Source: Symsagittifera roscoffensis (lineage: Eukaryota; Xenacoelomorpha; Acoela; Convolutidae). Taken from it: a stretch of 64,000 nucleotides of DNA. Shown piece by piece: positions 1 through 10,174 of the stretch. Location of the stretch: assembly GCF_963678635.1 (NCBI RefSeq), contig NC_087063.1, positions 21,520,701 through 21,584,700 on the forward strand, given 5' to 3'. Under the pieces are notes generated by a model. It saw only the letters and a list, made by a program, of their open reading frames with translations, was not told the DNA's origin and searched no databases. A program made the position numbers and the translations under genes. Positions within the stretch are counted from its first letter, which is position 1. Every line of letters begins with the position of its first letter.

Positions 1-691
1 TTTGAACTGCGAACAATCTTCGCCAGCAAAACAAAAAATTCAACCTTTTGGACTCAAAAACATTATAGTTGTAAATCTTATTAGCTTAAAAGGCTCTCAT
101 ACAGATTTTCTTCAACATTGGGAAAACGCAAAACATTTTTTTGAAAAAACATAAATTTATTTATTTTACCCAAAACTCAATATTTCAACATCTTGAACGG
201 AAACTATTTTGCTTCAATTTGATTGGTTAGAAATAGCCAATCAAATTTCAGAACAATTTCAAAATGATTTTTTATACAATCTTAAGTCGACTTATAAACA
301 ATCCGATTTAGCCAAAAAATTAATTATTTTGAAAACTGTTCATATTTGATAAATTTTTCTGATTAAAGTTTTACCCAGACCAGAAAAGAAACACAGAAAA
401 AAGCTACAGTAAAAACGCCAAAAATTTTAAAATTCGGCCTTGCTAGAGATCGGCTAAAATTTAAAATGACAGCATTTGTTTTAACAAACGAATAAGTGCG
501 ATCAGTGTTTTGCTCTCTGTATTAATGATTTGATTACAATAAAAGTGCAAAATTTTTTTGAAGTTTTGGCGGAATACGTAAAAAGAACCAATTTATTTAA
601 TGACTTTCTAAAACTTAAAATAAATTTAAGTTTACATGTAATTTTTGTCATTCTATATTTTGTTGAGGGAAATCTATGTGAGGGCCTTACC
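1..691. other. AT-rich non-coding stretch
   Basis: I see no gene, RNA or repeat here. The only open frame, near 530-724, is short, low in complexity and unlike any protein I recognise. The last eight bases (684-691, GCCTTACC) are the left target-site duplication of the Merlin element that follows. Confidence 0.6.
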
Positions 692-718
692 GGATCAACC
701 GTACGATCTCCCCTCCCC
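692..718 (+). repeat. Merlin left terminal inverted repeat
   Basis: The first 13 bases are identical to the inverted right end at 1766-1792. The remaining half matches less well but ends in the same CTCCCC tract. It abuts the GCCTTACC duplication at 684-691. Confidence 0.85.
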
Positions 719-904
719 CTCTAATGCACCAACCGTAGAATGTCCCCCCAGTGAAATAAACAGTTGAGTGGTAAATATTACAGTTCAGACAGCATAAAAA
801 TAAGTGATTTGGTTACAGATATTATCAAAGCAGTTGTTATTGCGTCGATATCGATTACGCCACATAAACTATTGAAGATACCAATGTAAAAGAGTTCCGT
901 GACA

Positions 905-1330
905 TCAATCATTTTTATCAGAATTTTTCTGATTCCATAATGATTCAGCATGTTGAGTGTGCACGCCGGTTGAGGGTTCTACAAAGTTTGCTGTGTGATT
1001 CACAGTCCTGTGTCTAAGTCCTGCCTGGGACATTGAGTTACACGCTCTCCGATCGTCTGAACGTACAACCGACCCGGGCTCAACTACGGCCATAATAATT
1101 GGAAGTACGGTATCAGTATCTCGTCGTTCCACTACTTCCATATAGCCGACTGCAGGGCGAATACTTGTGGCTTCAATATCAAAACCCATATTGTCGACTA
1201 CGGTGATTTTTGGTGAAAGCTCAAGGGTTCGACAGCAGATTAGAAAATTTTTTCAGCCATTCATGTCTCGAAAACCTGTCAGGGCATTCGTAATTGTCTT
1301 GTCGTTGAGTCCAGTTTGTAATTGCACATG
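905..1330 (-). pseudogene. Merlin transposase (ISXO2-like), broken
   Basis: The transposase would cut and paste the element at its inverted repeats. The clearest stretch is a 94-residue open frame (905-1189) with the C-terminal half of the ISXO2-like DDE domain. It has a segment like VVERRDTDTVLPII, then PGSVVRSDDRRA (matching the 'PGS.i.SD..RAY' block with the second catalytic Asp), then HRTVNHTANFV (the family's 'HRTVNHS..FV') and HTQHAESLW (carrying the catalytic Glu). Upstream on the same strand, about 1190-1330, a fragment reading NDKTITNALTGFRDMN resembles the region before the first catalytic Asp. Between and above these the frame is broken by stops and shifts, and the zinc-ribbon N-terminus is only faintly discernible up to about 1640. 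This is a decayed copy. Confidence 0.82.
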
Positions 1331-1765
1331 TTTTTTGAATGTCAAAATGGACCAGAGATAAATATTATGCAAGCATTTACGCAAAAACAACTTTGAATTT
1401 TCAAAAAACTCCGTTTCGAATTGAAAAAAAAAATTTTAAAGCTCGAACAATTTCAGTTTTGGCAGTTCTAAGCATAGCCATCCTTGGATTTTTTAAATTT
1501 TGTCCAAAAAACATTTTAAATTACTTGCTACAGGTTTTTGGGCAAGCAATCAAACCTGAATGCTTGAAATGCAAAAAAAATGTTATTATGTCAGCAAGGC
1601 AAAATTTTGTTGTCACAATTCATCCTTTAAGTTAATTGAATAGTTGAACGGAAAATACAATTCGAAATTTTCTAAAAGTTTTCTGATTGGTTAAAATTAC
1701 CTCAGCGTACGAATAATCTGGGTAGGATATTCTACCAAACCTACAATTTCCCGCCATAATCGATT

Positions 1766-1792
1766 GGGGAGGGTGAATTGTACGGTTGATCC
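1766..1792 (-). repeat. Merlin right terminal inverted repeat
   Basis: Reverse complement of the left end (692-718) with about four mismatches. It is followed directly by the second GCCTTACC at 1793-1800. Confidence 0.85.
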
Positions 1793-1800
1793 GCCTTACC

Positions 1801-2734
1801 CAACTAAACTCATTAATTTTCCAAGAATCATGAACTCACAACATTTTTTGTACGGCTTGGATTGAGTGATAAAATAACGACGAGGACACCATAGATTTCT
1901 GCTCTTCGAACAGACTAGTTCTTTGTAAATGTAGTGCCGTTGTAAACATAACAAAAATTAAAGGTTTTTAATCAAAAATATGAACTTCAATCGAATTTCA
2001 TTAGGTCAAAACAGTGCTTCTCATATGATGGAGGCACCAAGTTTTGGAAAACTATGTTCAGCCAATCTAGGTTGAATTTTTAAAAATCTCATTTGATGAA
2101 ACTTGGAATTATGCAAATGGAATTCAGGCCATCAACAATCAAAGTGACAGATTTCTAAGTCAGCACATAAATAAACTATCTGATATTGCCAGATTGAGGA
2201 CGCACTTATACACTTTTATTACTTCAAGGGTACCGATGAGATGACAAAATTAGAAAAACCAAAACTGAAAATTTGTAGTTTTGCACGAGCTGCAACATTG
2301 CTGTAAGGCTTTAATTCATTTTCTGCTAACTTTGACTTTAATTTTGAGCTACAATTATTTAGAAAATCCGAACTCCTATCGATTTTGAACGGCTCAAAAA
2401 AAACCATCTATTGGTTTCTCCATCATTGAGATTCGCCGAAGTTTAGAATGAAAACTTGGTTGATAAACAATAAGTAAATTGTATTCTGGTTAGATGCTTT
2501 GTTAATTTGAGTTAGATTGATACTTGGTTTCTGATATAGACTTGGTTTAGGAACTTTGTCCTGATAGATCATAAGAATGTGTTGGAACGGAATTACTAAC
2601 AAACAGTAGAGGTAACAGATATATGATTGAAAAAGCACGCTCAGCATGGTATTGACAAAAGAGAATTAACAGTGACGTTGGTTAATATAATTAATGTCTT
2701 TTGCAGTATGACTGCAAAAGAACAGAGAACTTAG
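1801..2734. other. AT-rich non-coding stretch
   Basis: No convincing gene. Two minus-strand open frames (2219-2407 and 2423-2647) are hydrophobic or Lys/Asn/Phe-rich and look like chance frames in AT-rich DNA. Confidence 0.5.
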
Positions 2735-2831
2735 GAGGTACCGAAGGTCGCCTCACGACATACAAATACTTAATGGGAACAAATAATTTACGAGGTACCG
2801 AAGGTCGCCTCACGACATTCCCCGCGGGGAA
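2735..2831. repeat. 27-bp direct repeat plus GC palindrome
   Basis: A 27-base sequence starting GAGGTACCGAAGGTCGCC occurs twice without mismatch, at 2735-2761 and 2792-2818, 57 bases apart. The second copy runs directly into the perfect 14-base palindrome TTCCCCGCGGGGAA (2818-2831). All three are GC-rich islands in AT-rich DNA. They lie about 200 bases beyond the stop of the minus-strand pol-tail ORF, where the 3' non-coding end or LTR of that element would be expected, so they may be part of it. That link is inference. Confidence 0.6.
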
Positions 2832-3030
2832 AAATTTTGAAAAGCTTCAAAATTAAGAATAAATACACTGCACTTAGACGAGCAAATGAATCGATAGCCC
2901 CCCTATCCCACACAAATGCGTACAGTAAGGCACATATAAGATGAAGAAAGTTTTAGCAAAGCTTGAACAAATGGGCGAGTTTTAAGAGTTTTTCTTTTCC
3001 ATAATTCACTATGTTTCTTGGCAAATAAGG

Positions 3031-4230
3031 TCAATCCATGCCCGTGGTTTCCTTTCTATGGGTGACTGAAGACGACGTCTGTGTGGAAGATTGAGGCGGA
3101 AAACGATCGCGAATAAGTTGTTTCCGAGGTGAAGATATAGACACAGTTTGCGTATTTGAGGGCATTATCTGGTCCTCCGTGACTGGTAAAAGAGGTGAAG
3201 CCAATGTCGTCGTAGAGGGCAATATTTGATCCTCCTCTAAAAATTTTACTGAAAGCCGCAACGGATCGCCGAAAAACTGAGTGGGCTTTTTGTTACGGTG
3301 AGACGTCCTGAACGACTCTGCATCGTCAACTACTGGTTGAGCAGGTAGTGAAAGTGAAGGGTAGGAGGAAGGCAGATCTGATGACGTTGAATGAGGAGGG
3401 TGGCTCGAATCCTTAGATACTTCTTTTTCCGGCGACGAAACTGTTATATCAGGGCTAGATGTGCTAACTTCCGGAGGCTCCATAGGACGAGTATGCGAGG
3501 ACGAAACAGCACGATGCAGTGTCCCCGGTTGAGGCGAAATGAACGACCCGACTGGTTGATGAGTAGCGTCCACATTGCGTGAGTGAGTAACATGAGTGGA
3601 AGAATGGGGCGTCGACGTCGAGGCAAAGTGACGAGCAAAACGATCCGGAGGCGAGTCGCACTGAAACCTCTGGCGTTTTCCTGTAATAACCGAATTGGGA
3701 GTCCCCTGGCGATCGTTGTTTGACCCAATAGAGCTTTCACTGGAAGTGTCAAAAGTGAGATCCACCATCGGAGTGGATAGAGAGGGATTGCTTGGGCGTA
3801 GTTCCAGTAACACAGGATGTGACCGCGTGACAGGTCGTTTAGCCGCTCCTCGAGAAGTTGAGCTTGTATTTTGGGCGCGATCACCTATAGTGTTCGGGGC
3901 AACTAAAATGGCAGATCGATAATTAGGTTTAAGACAGATATGATTTTTCCTGTAGACTTTTCCTTTATCGGTAATATAAGTATGCTCCGTAACGCGAACA
4001 ATCTTAAACTTGGTTAACTTATACAGAGGTTTCCCCGATTGGCGATCAATAAATTTTCTAAAGACTCTAACTCGACCAGGATCAGACAGTAGAAGGTTTT
4101 TTAATTTACTTGTTCTCGAGAGACGAGTAGGTTGCACGATTGGTGCCCGCCTGGAATTGACTTGCGTCCCCGGAGGTGAGGCAACTACTGAAAACCGAAG
4201 AGTATTGCGATTGAGGCAAGATTTTAGCAA
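3031..4230 (-). pseudogene. Ty3/gypsy-like pol 3' end: integrase C-terminal module and Ser/Pro-rich tail
   Basis: A 399-residue open frame. Residues about 45-105 resemble the C-terminal module of Ty3/gypsy integrases: VRVFRKF, then KFKIVRVTEHTYIT, then GKVYRKNHICLKP, like the family's 'V.V.....KW.PG.I......Y.V...G...RRH...L.P'. The remaining ~290 residues are Ser/Thr/Pro-rich with many SP and TP pairs and look disordered, as in many integrase tails. No integrase core, RT or gag is seen upstream on the minus strand (positions above 4230), so this is a fossil end piece of an LTR element. Codon use is more GC-rich than the flanks. A host protein with a disordered C-terminus is the main alternative. 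Confidence 0.6.
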
Positions 4231-5192
4231 TCTTTATCATATGTAAGTTTTCCAATGGTTGAACAGTTTTTCTTTCTGCTGCTTAGACAAAATATGCTTA
4301 TGAAACAATAAAGAAATTTGCTGCAAAGTTCTACTTGAGTCTGATTTTTCAAATCTTTATCTGGACTTTTTTCTCCATTTAAAAGACAAAAAAAACACAA
4401 AGTAAACACTTTTTATCTTCTTTCTAAGATTTAGTAACGTGATTGGTAATTAATTTATTTACTTTTTATTTATCGGTTGAAACCCTATTCAATTGTTCTG
4501 TGCTGTTGTAAAAAAAATTGTACCCGTAAAAGTTTAAATTATCATAAAACATAACAGAAAAATTCTACAGTAAAGTATTTGATTACATATCTCCTCTTAT
4601 GCAAATCTTCTCCCCTAAACTTTTCGGCTGATTCCCAAACCGTCATTTTGAAATAAAAAATATTTCGGTTATAACATAAAATTTAATTTGATGTTTGTCA
4701 TTTTGGAGGTTGTACGTACAATAGTAAACCCTCAAACTGAACAAAATTGCGTTTTGCTAACTGCTTCTAATCTGGTTTTGGAGTGATTGCTGTAAAAATT
4801 AGTTCTGCAACAAGTTTTTGAACTACTCAAACCCAAAACAAATCACATTTTACTCCACTAGTCATTCAACTAATATTTAGCAACTGTAAATCAAAGTAAA
4901 AAATTACATATTTTGCGCCGGCTAATTTCGTGCAGTCAATGCGCTTAAAAATCATTTTTCTAGAAAAAAAAATTAAAACGAAGAATTTTTTAGCTCTTGT
5001 CTAAACAATAAAACAACCAGGTTTTGATTGCAAAGATTGTAATTTTAGTTCCATCTTCATTTTAAAAAATTAAATTTACATTCGCTCAACTTCTGCATGA
5101 AATCAGCCCACGCAACATGACGGAATTCTGTTGAGTTTTGTTTTCAGTACTAAAGTGATTTTGCAATGACTGGCGGAATAGTGTGTTAGTTA
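4231..5192. other. AT-rich non-coding stretch
   Basis: No gene, repeat or RNA recognised. Open frames are short and made of Phe, Lys, Asn and Leu. Confidence 0.5.
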
Positions 5193-5604
5193 TTGTTCCG
5201 ACTTTCGATACGAAATTAACGGAATATTTGTGCTCGGGGTGGGTTTTTTTCTTCAGACAAAATTCGACTTCTTAACTAGCTATTTTTGACAGACTTTTTT
5301 TGAATCATTCAAAAGGTATTGTTGTCTTGAGCTTAAACTTGAAAAAATATTTCAACTGCAATTGTTTTTCGTAAAGTTATGGGGGTTTAAAGATTGCCAT
5401 TTTGGCCAATTTGGGCCAACTAACGCGCGATCTATTTCGCGCTATTAACGTTTAAGCGCAGATTTAATCCGTCTTGGAAATTGTTCCAAATTGGTTGAAA
5501 GAAGCTTATTTTCTATAATTGGTTTGTTACAAAGAGCGAAATTTCTCTTCTTGTAACTTATACGGCGCGTGGGGGGATGATTTTATAAAAAGTTTCAAAT
5601 TTTA
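5193..5604. repeat. Dispersed ~400-bp repeat, copy 1
   Basis: Matches 19193-19594 over nearly its whole length. Shared landmarks are TTGTTCCGACTTTCG at the left end, GTGCTCGGGGTGGG, GGGTTTAAAGATTGCCATTT, a self-complementary GCGCG segment near 5425-5460 and GGGGGGATGATTTT near the right end. This copy has about 55 bases near 5255-5310 that the other lacks. There is no coding potential. It may be a non-autonomous element. I see no clear target-site duplication. Confidence 0.8.
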
Positions 5605-5666
5605 GAAAATTATTTTATTTTATTACACTTAATTCTTTTAGGTTATTACTGCTCCATAAACCTTAA

Positions 5667-5713
5667 AAGGCAGTCGGAATAATCAAGGCTTCGCCCTGAT
5701 ACGAGCAGTCTTG
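5667..5713. repeat. Short conserved motif, copy 1
   Basis: A ~47-base segment, AAGGCAGTC ... CTTCGCCCTGATAC ... GCAGTCTTG, shared with 10768-10815. The outer 'GGCAGTC' and 'GCAGTCTTG' are direct repeats of each other. I do not recognise the family. Confidence 0.5.
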
Positions 5714-6279
5714 TTTGCGTTTCTGGCAGAAATTTTCTCTTGGAACGGATTGAAATTAGTTGACAGTTTAGAGCTCACCTCCACATTAAACAGAAATGAG
5801 TCCTAAGAAAAGTGTTTTATTTTTTAACTTATTGGAAAAAAAATGAATCTAAAAAATACATGTGCTCAAGAATCCTCGTAAGTGATTCCACTATCCGGGT
5901 TGAGGTGCTAGAGTTAGCTTCGAACCAAATCGACTTGATCTGGCTATGTTTCGACCGATTCCACAAAAACAATCGACTGTGTTCCATTGTGAATTAGAAA
6001 AGAGTTCTCTATTTGGACTAACTCAACTAGCAAAATTTGTTCGACTATAATCGATATTAACCGACTACCTTTGAGAGACTAACTTTAAGAAAAAATTATC
6101 CAATTTGTATCATTTTTCAAAAAGAATTTGATTTTTCCCCTACAAAATTGGATTCAATTTTTCTCTATATGTACACTCACACGACTCACAAGACTCACAA
6201 TATTCCACAAACGGAGGCCATTTTTAGTGTATCCAAATGAGTTGTTGCCAATTTGGAACCAGTTCAAAACAATTATTAT

Positions 6280-6663
6280 TTATATCCAATTATATTCTTG
6301 ATAAACTATCTCTGTAAAATACTCAGAACTAACCAATCTTGATCAATGACTAACACTTACAATCGATTGTAAGGCTGAAACTATATATAATTTCAGCATA
6401 ATTTAAGCCAGAGAAGAGTAAGTTTAGCTTAGCAAACAATTGTCTATCCTAAGTTCTACTTCTTGATTCTAATCCCCGCAACAATACTAGTATACACTAG
6501 ATCTATTGAGACTAGGAGATATAAGAGTAAGATTAGAATTGATATTAGACTAAAAAGTTGCACGAACCTATTGCGTCGAAAATAAGATAGCTTGACGAAC
6601 AGACAGTGCACCTTAACCAAAATTACTATATGAGAAAGCCACCCTGGACTTAAACTCAAATTG
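6280..6663 (+). repeat. LTR-like dispersed repeat, copy 1
   Basis: About 380 bases related to 37100-37496. The best-kept part is the right half: CTAGATCTATTGAG, TATAAGAGTAAGATTAG, GTTGCACGAA, AAAATAAGATAGC and GACGA.CAGAC. A TATATAA box at about 6383 in this copy, sitting in a GCTGAAA...TTTCAGC hairpin, suggests promoter, R and U5 parts of a plus-oriented LTR. No gag or pol follows it here, so a solo LTR is the simplest reading. The assignment as an LTR is inference; the two-copy similarity is plain. Confidence 0.55.
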
Positions 6664-7275
6664 TTGTCAATTTGTTGATACAGGCAATTCGAGCAAATGG
6701 TACCAAAATTTTCATCAAAAATTTTTAAAATAACTTTATATTTATAAACGCAACTTGCTAGTCAACTGATATGTTTTTTCTATGAATGCTGTTTTAATCT
6801 AAGAAATATGCGTTTGGTATGATTTTAATCTATCAATTTTTGTGTGAGATGTATTGTCCGTACTTTTTAAAAAATACTTATATTTTTTGGGCTTCCCGTG
6901 GTAGGCCTTCCCGCTGGCGTCCTGTGAATGATTTGCAAGCAAAGTGCGAGTCAAGTTAACTTGCAACTAATAATTTCAAAATACTGGGTTTTCTAATGCT
7001 ATTTGCATCTGTTTCACAATTTTTGATCTTGTTTTTTTTTGTATCTGCTTTTTTGTAGTCCGTTTGTATTGTCTCCCCACGTTCCAGTTTGTGTTGTTGA
7101 GAGAACTCTTTTTTTGCGAATTAAGGCCGTTTTTGCGAGTAGAGTTTTCACGTGGTACAACTACTGCAGCCAAATTCGGCCAGGCTGTGGTAAACCTGAA
7201 GCTAGAGGCCAAGTGAGAGATAGTCCTCACACAATATCATTTTCATGGTATGGGATTTATTACACGATCTGACGA
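6664..7275. other. AT-rich non-coding stretch
   Basis: No gene recognised. Overlapping open frames on both strands near 6976-7272 are mutually exclusive and resemble nothing I know. Confidence 0.45.
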
Positions 7276-7921
7276 TCTCAAAACCTCACCACTATGCTAA
7301 GTGCGTCCGAATTATTTTCGATAGCGAGTTCGATTATGTTTCGAAAAGGTGTTCGATAAAATTTTCGATAGTTTTCACGACAACTTGTGCTCGACCATGT
7401 TTCGTCCACACTCTGTGTTCGACAATGTTTCGACCACACTTTGTCTTCGACTATGTTTCGACCATAATGTGTGTTCGAATTTGTGTTGTTCTATTTAAGG
7501 TTCATTTTTTTGTCTTTGTAATTGACTATGATTCGGAATAGTATTGGAACATGATTTCAAAATTGTGTTCGACCGATATGGCTGTTATCGACCACAAATT
7601 ATGATTCGGGTTTCGTTTGACACAAAATTTGTGGTAGAAAACAGCCATATCGGTCGAACACAATTTTGAAATCATGTTCCAACACTATTCCGAATCATAG
7701 TCAATTACAAAGACAAAAAAATGAAGTTGAAACAGACGGACACAAATTCGAACACAAATTATGGTCGAAACATAGTGAAGACAAAGTGTGGTCGAAACAT
7801 GGTCGAACACAAACTGTCGTGAAAACAAACGAAATTTTTACCGAACACTTTTTCGAAACATAATCGAACTCGTTGTCGAAAATAAGTCGGACGCACTTAG
7901 CATAGTGGTGAGGCGTTGAGA
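7276..7921. mobile_element. 646-bp foldback (palindromic) element
   Basis: Two arms of about 320 bases are inverted copies of each other with scattered mismatches and small gaps, meeting near 7600. Landmarks are CACCACTATGCTAAGTGCG at 7288-7306, found inverted at 7891-7909, and AACAGCCATATCGGTCG near the centre of the right arm, found inverted at about 7580. The arms contain many imperfect GTTCGAC.ATGTTTCG units, so there is also internal repetition. The right outer end, TAGCATAGTGGTGAGGCG (7898-7915), resembles an RNA polymerase III A box from a tRNA, hinting at a tRNA-derived SINE that landed as an inverted pair. A transcript would form a very long hairpin. No transposase is encoded and I see no target-site duplication. 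Confidence 0.8.
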
Positions 7922-8036
7922 ACGTGTGTTTGACCTCATTCGGTCGAAATAGAAGTCGAATACTTAAACCCGTAAACCACTCGTATGATCAGTCAATAAG
8001 AAATGTAATGCCTCTGCTGTTGAATAAAGTCCCTTT

Positions 8037-8327
8037 GTGATAGACTTCAGTGATAATTATGGTCGCTTTACTATTCCTTTCAACAACGTGTACTTCGCAG
8101 TAGCCTACATTCTCATATTCGCCTTTTCCTCGTCAATTGCTGTTATTTCCATTTATGCTCGTATTTCTTACGTGCTCCTACAAAAGAAATCGAAAATGGA
8201 TCGCAACTTAACCTTGACAATGACCTTTGCTGTGAACAGTTTCTTCTGGCTATTCGTTCTGCTGATCAAATATTCAATTTATATCTTCATCTGGACCAGG
8301 GCTGATTTTTTTTTATTACACAACTAA
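8037..8327 (+). pseudogene. GPCR-like fragment, TM5-TM6
   Basis: A 96-residue open frame with two hydrophobic helices in the pattern of class A G-protein-coupled receptors. TM5 is about residues 18-44 (VYFAVAYILIFAFSSSIAV then ISIYARISYVLL). A short basic loop, QKKSKMDRN, follows, then TM6 at about residues 57-84 (LTLTMTFAVNSFFWLF...). The loop and the 'KMDRNLTLTMTF' entry to TM6 are typical of the third intracellular loop. The frame ends just after the start of a TIR-bounded insert at 8297. A possible TM7 exon lies at 8967-9069 on the same strand. No exons for TM1-TM4 are visible upstream. This is the one likely host gene fragment in the window. It may be a pseudogene, or a gene whose exons I cannot see. 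The receptor subtype is not assignable. Confidence 0.45.
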
Positions 8328-8896
8328 TTGATTTTATAATATGATTGAACTGCAATTGAGCGTTATTCTCAAACTTTAGGAACCTATCTGAAAAGTAGCG
8401 ATCCAAATCTAGTGGAGCCTCATTGACACCCCAGTGATAAGACCGAAAAAAAAATTTGAAGTTTTTTGTGTAATTTTGCCGTAATTTGTTTTTGTATGGT
8501 TATTTTTTCTGTCAAAATTATCTCAAATATACCAGTGAACCTCAAAAACTGACAAGAAAATTAATTCCTCTGAACGTAAATTGATGACACTCTCGCATAA
8601 AGTATTTACAATGTAAAAAAAAAGAAAGAAGGGTTAACGGATATATTTGAATTAGATTTTCGAAATATCCATTTTTTTGCTATTTATGCTTTAGAATCCT
8701 CAATCGCCACCATAACAATTAGCAAAAGAGTAAAATGGCAACTGGAAGTCGCTTGGAAAAAACTGAAGCTCACACGCAAAATTCCCTGTAATAATTTGTT
8801 CGAGCAAAAAACTTCAAATGAAAAAAACTTTAAATGGAAAAAGTTTATCGAAATGTTTCCTGACTTGGCTCACAAAACCACATAAAATCAGCCCTG
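8297..8896. mobile_element. 600-bp insert bounded by 13-bp inverted repeats
   Basis: The insert begins CAGGGCTGATTTT and ends AAAATCAGCCCTG, a perfect 13-base inverted pair, and it sits between the TM6 and TM7 parts of the GPCR-like fragment. A CAGGG start is common in hAT-type elements, but the 8-base flanks (ATCTGGAC and CGTATAAT) do not match, so the expected duplication is missing. The interior is AT-rich with no transposase. A non-autonomous element is likely; chance is possible at this repeat length. Confidence 0.45.
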
Positions 8897-8966
8897 CGTA
8901 TAATAGAGTTCCCAGCATCAGCATATACGAAACCCAATGTGACTGTTTTGTTTTCCCAATACATAG

Positions 8967-9069
8967 CGACTTGTACCCTTACTTCGGAGTGGCCGAGTAT
9001 GTTGCAGTGCATCAGTTGGCAGTGATTGTGCCCGTCATGAACACTTTCCTCAGGGATATCTTTAACTAA
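8967..9069 (+). pseudogene. GPCR-like fragment, possible TM7
   Basis: The frame reads SDLYPYFGVAEYVAVHQLAV, then a VIVPVMNTFLRDIFN stop. Its shape matches the end of class A receptor TM7, where NPxxY is followed by a Phe/Arg-rich helix. The preceding bases CCCAATACATAG could be a splice acceptor. I could not find a donor that keeps the frame with the TM6 fragment, which favours a decayed gene. Confidence 0.35.
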
Positions 9070-9956
9070 ACCCCCTTCCCTTTGTAAAAAAGAAAGAGGG
9101 AGTTCATTAATAGATTGAATATTCGGGCTCTTTTCAACTTACCCACAAACCTCGTAGTTCTAAAATACAAAAATCTTTACATTATAACTTCGTGTACTAA
9201 TCGTATAACATTTCTAGTCTTATAACGTTTACTTGTACAAAACTGGTATCTTCTTACAAAAAAAAAAACGTTTTATTTTGTTGAGAATATCTAGTGCCCC
9301 ACAGGCAAATTTTTGAGGGTTCCAAAAAAGGGCAAACGGCAAAAAATATATTCTGAAACAATAACAGGCCCGGGTTGACCTCCATAGACCAAAAATGCTA
9401 ATCACACAATTCCATAAACTAAGTCTATGAAAAAATGATAGTCATATTTTTCATGAATTTTGCTTAAAAAAAGTCATCGATTTTTCAAAGAAATTTCACA
9501 TCTTTTGGCATAAAGTTCGGTGTATTGTAATGAACAAAAAAATTTTTTGTCAATTAAAAATAGTAATCATAGAGTTTCCACTTATGGAAATTCTATGAAT
9601 ATTATTTTTTAGATGACGACAGCAAAGTTTTTCTAGAAAGTATCGAGGTTGCCCCAATAAACTTTTTTTAATCGCAAAACAAATTTTGTACTCAAACATT
9701 TTCTGAAAAAAAAAATATTTGCATGCAAAAATTAGTTTTTCGTGTGCATAACGTAGTCTTGGATACACAAAAACTGATTTTGTTCCATTTCTCAGTATAA
9801 CGTTTTCAAAAATGCACAAAATGCCCATTTATTTTGTATGGAGTGTTCTTTTATGCCTTGATCAATGCATGATTAATTAAAAATTCAAATTTAGAAACTC
9901 TAAAATTTAAAGTTTGATACTTTCATGATATCATTTGTGTAAGACAAAACTAAGGC
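9070..9956. other. AT-rich non-coding stretch
   Basis: No gene recognised. It contains several short related pieces built on CATAGA/TCATAGA and TTATGGAAA, also found near 10225-10265, but no clear unit. Confidence 0.4.
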
Positions 9957-10174
9957 AATTCAGGGTGATTTCGATGGATTGTAATTGCGAGACAGTCAAA
10001 CCAATGATGACTCAACTTTGATTATCAAAGATCTTTGCCGCTTGTGTTCGGTTCAGAACACCACCCAAAAACTTTAAGACAGTTCAGGGTGTTTCAGATG
10101 CATTGTAATTGCGAGACAGTTAAGTAATTGATGATTCTACTTTGAGTAAGCAAGGTTTTTGCCACTTGTGTTCG
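9957..10174. repeat. Two tandem ~94-bp units
   Basis: 9957-10050 and 10080-10174 are related throughout. Both have TTCAGGGTG.TTC..ATG.ATTG, then TAATTGCGAGACAGT, ACTTTGA.TA..AA and CACTTGTGTTCG or its close variant. The offset is about 123 bases. Identity is roughly three quarters by eye. No function is recognised. Confidence 0.65.

Larger units (their letters stand above)
692..1792 (-). mobile_element. Merlin-type DNA transposon, 1,101 bp
   Basis: This looks like a full-length but decayed DNA transposon. The ends are inverted repeats of about 27 bp, 692-718 and 1766-1792, both beginning GGATCAACCGTAC read inward and ending in a run of CTCCCC, with about four mismatches. The element is flanked on both sides by the same eight bases, GCCTTACC (684-691 and 1793-1800), a clear target-site duplication. 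Merlin elements are known for 8-9 bp duplications and an ISXO2/IS1016-type transposase, and the minus strand carries remains of exactly that. Terminal repeats, duplication and transposase family all agree. The precise duplication suggests that no large rearrangement has happened since insertion. The transposase is too broken to be active. Confidence 0.88.

Noticed and set aside
6456-6659. 67-residue hydrophobic minus-strand frame
   Set aside because: It lies inside the LTR-like repeat and is not conserved in the second copy at 37 kb.
8297-8896. Firm assignment as a hAT element
   Set aside because: The CAGGG ends fit, but the 8-bp flanks differ and no transposase is present, so only a TIR-bounded insert is claimed.
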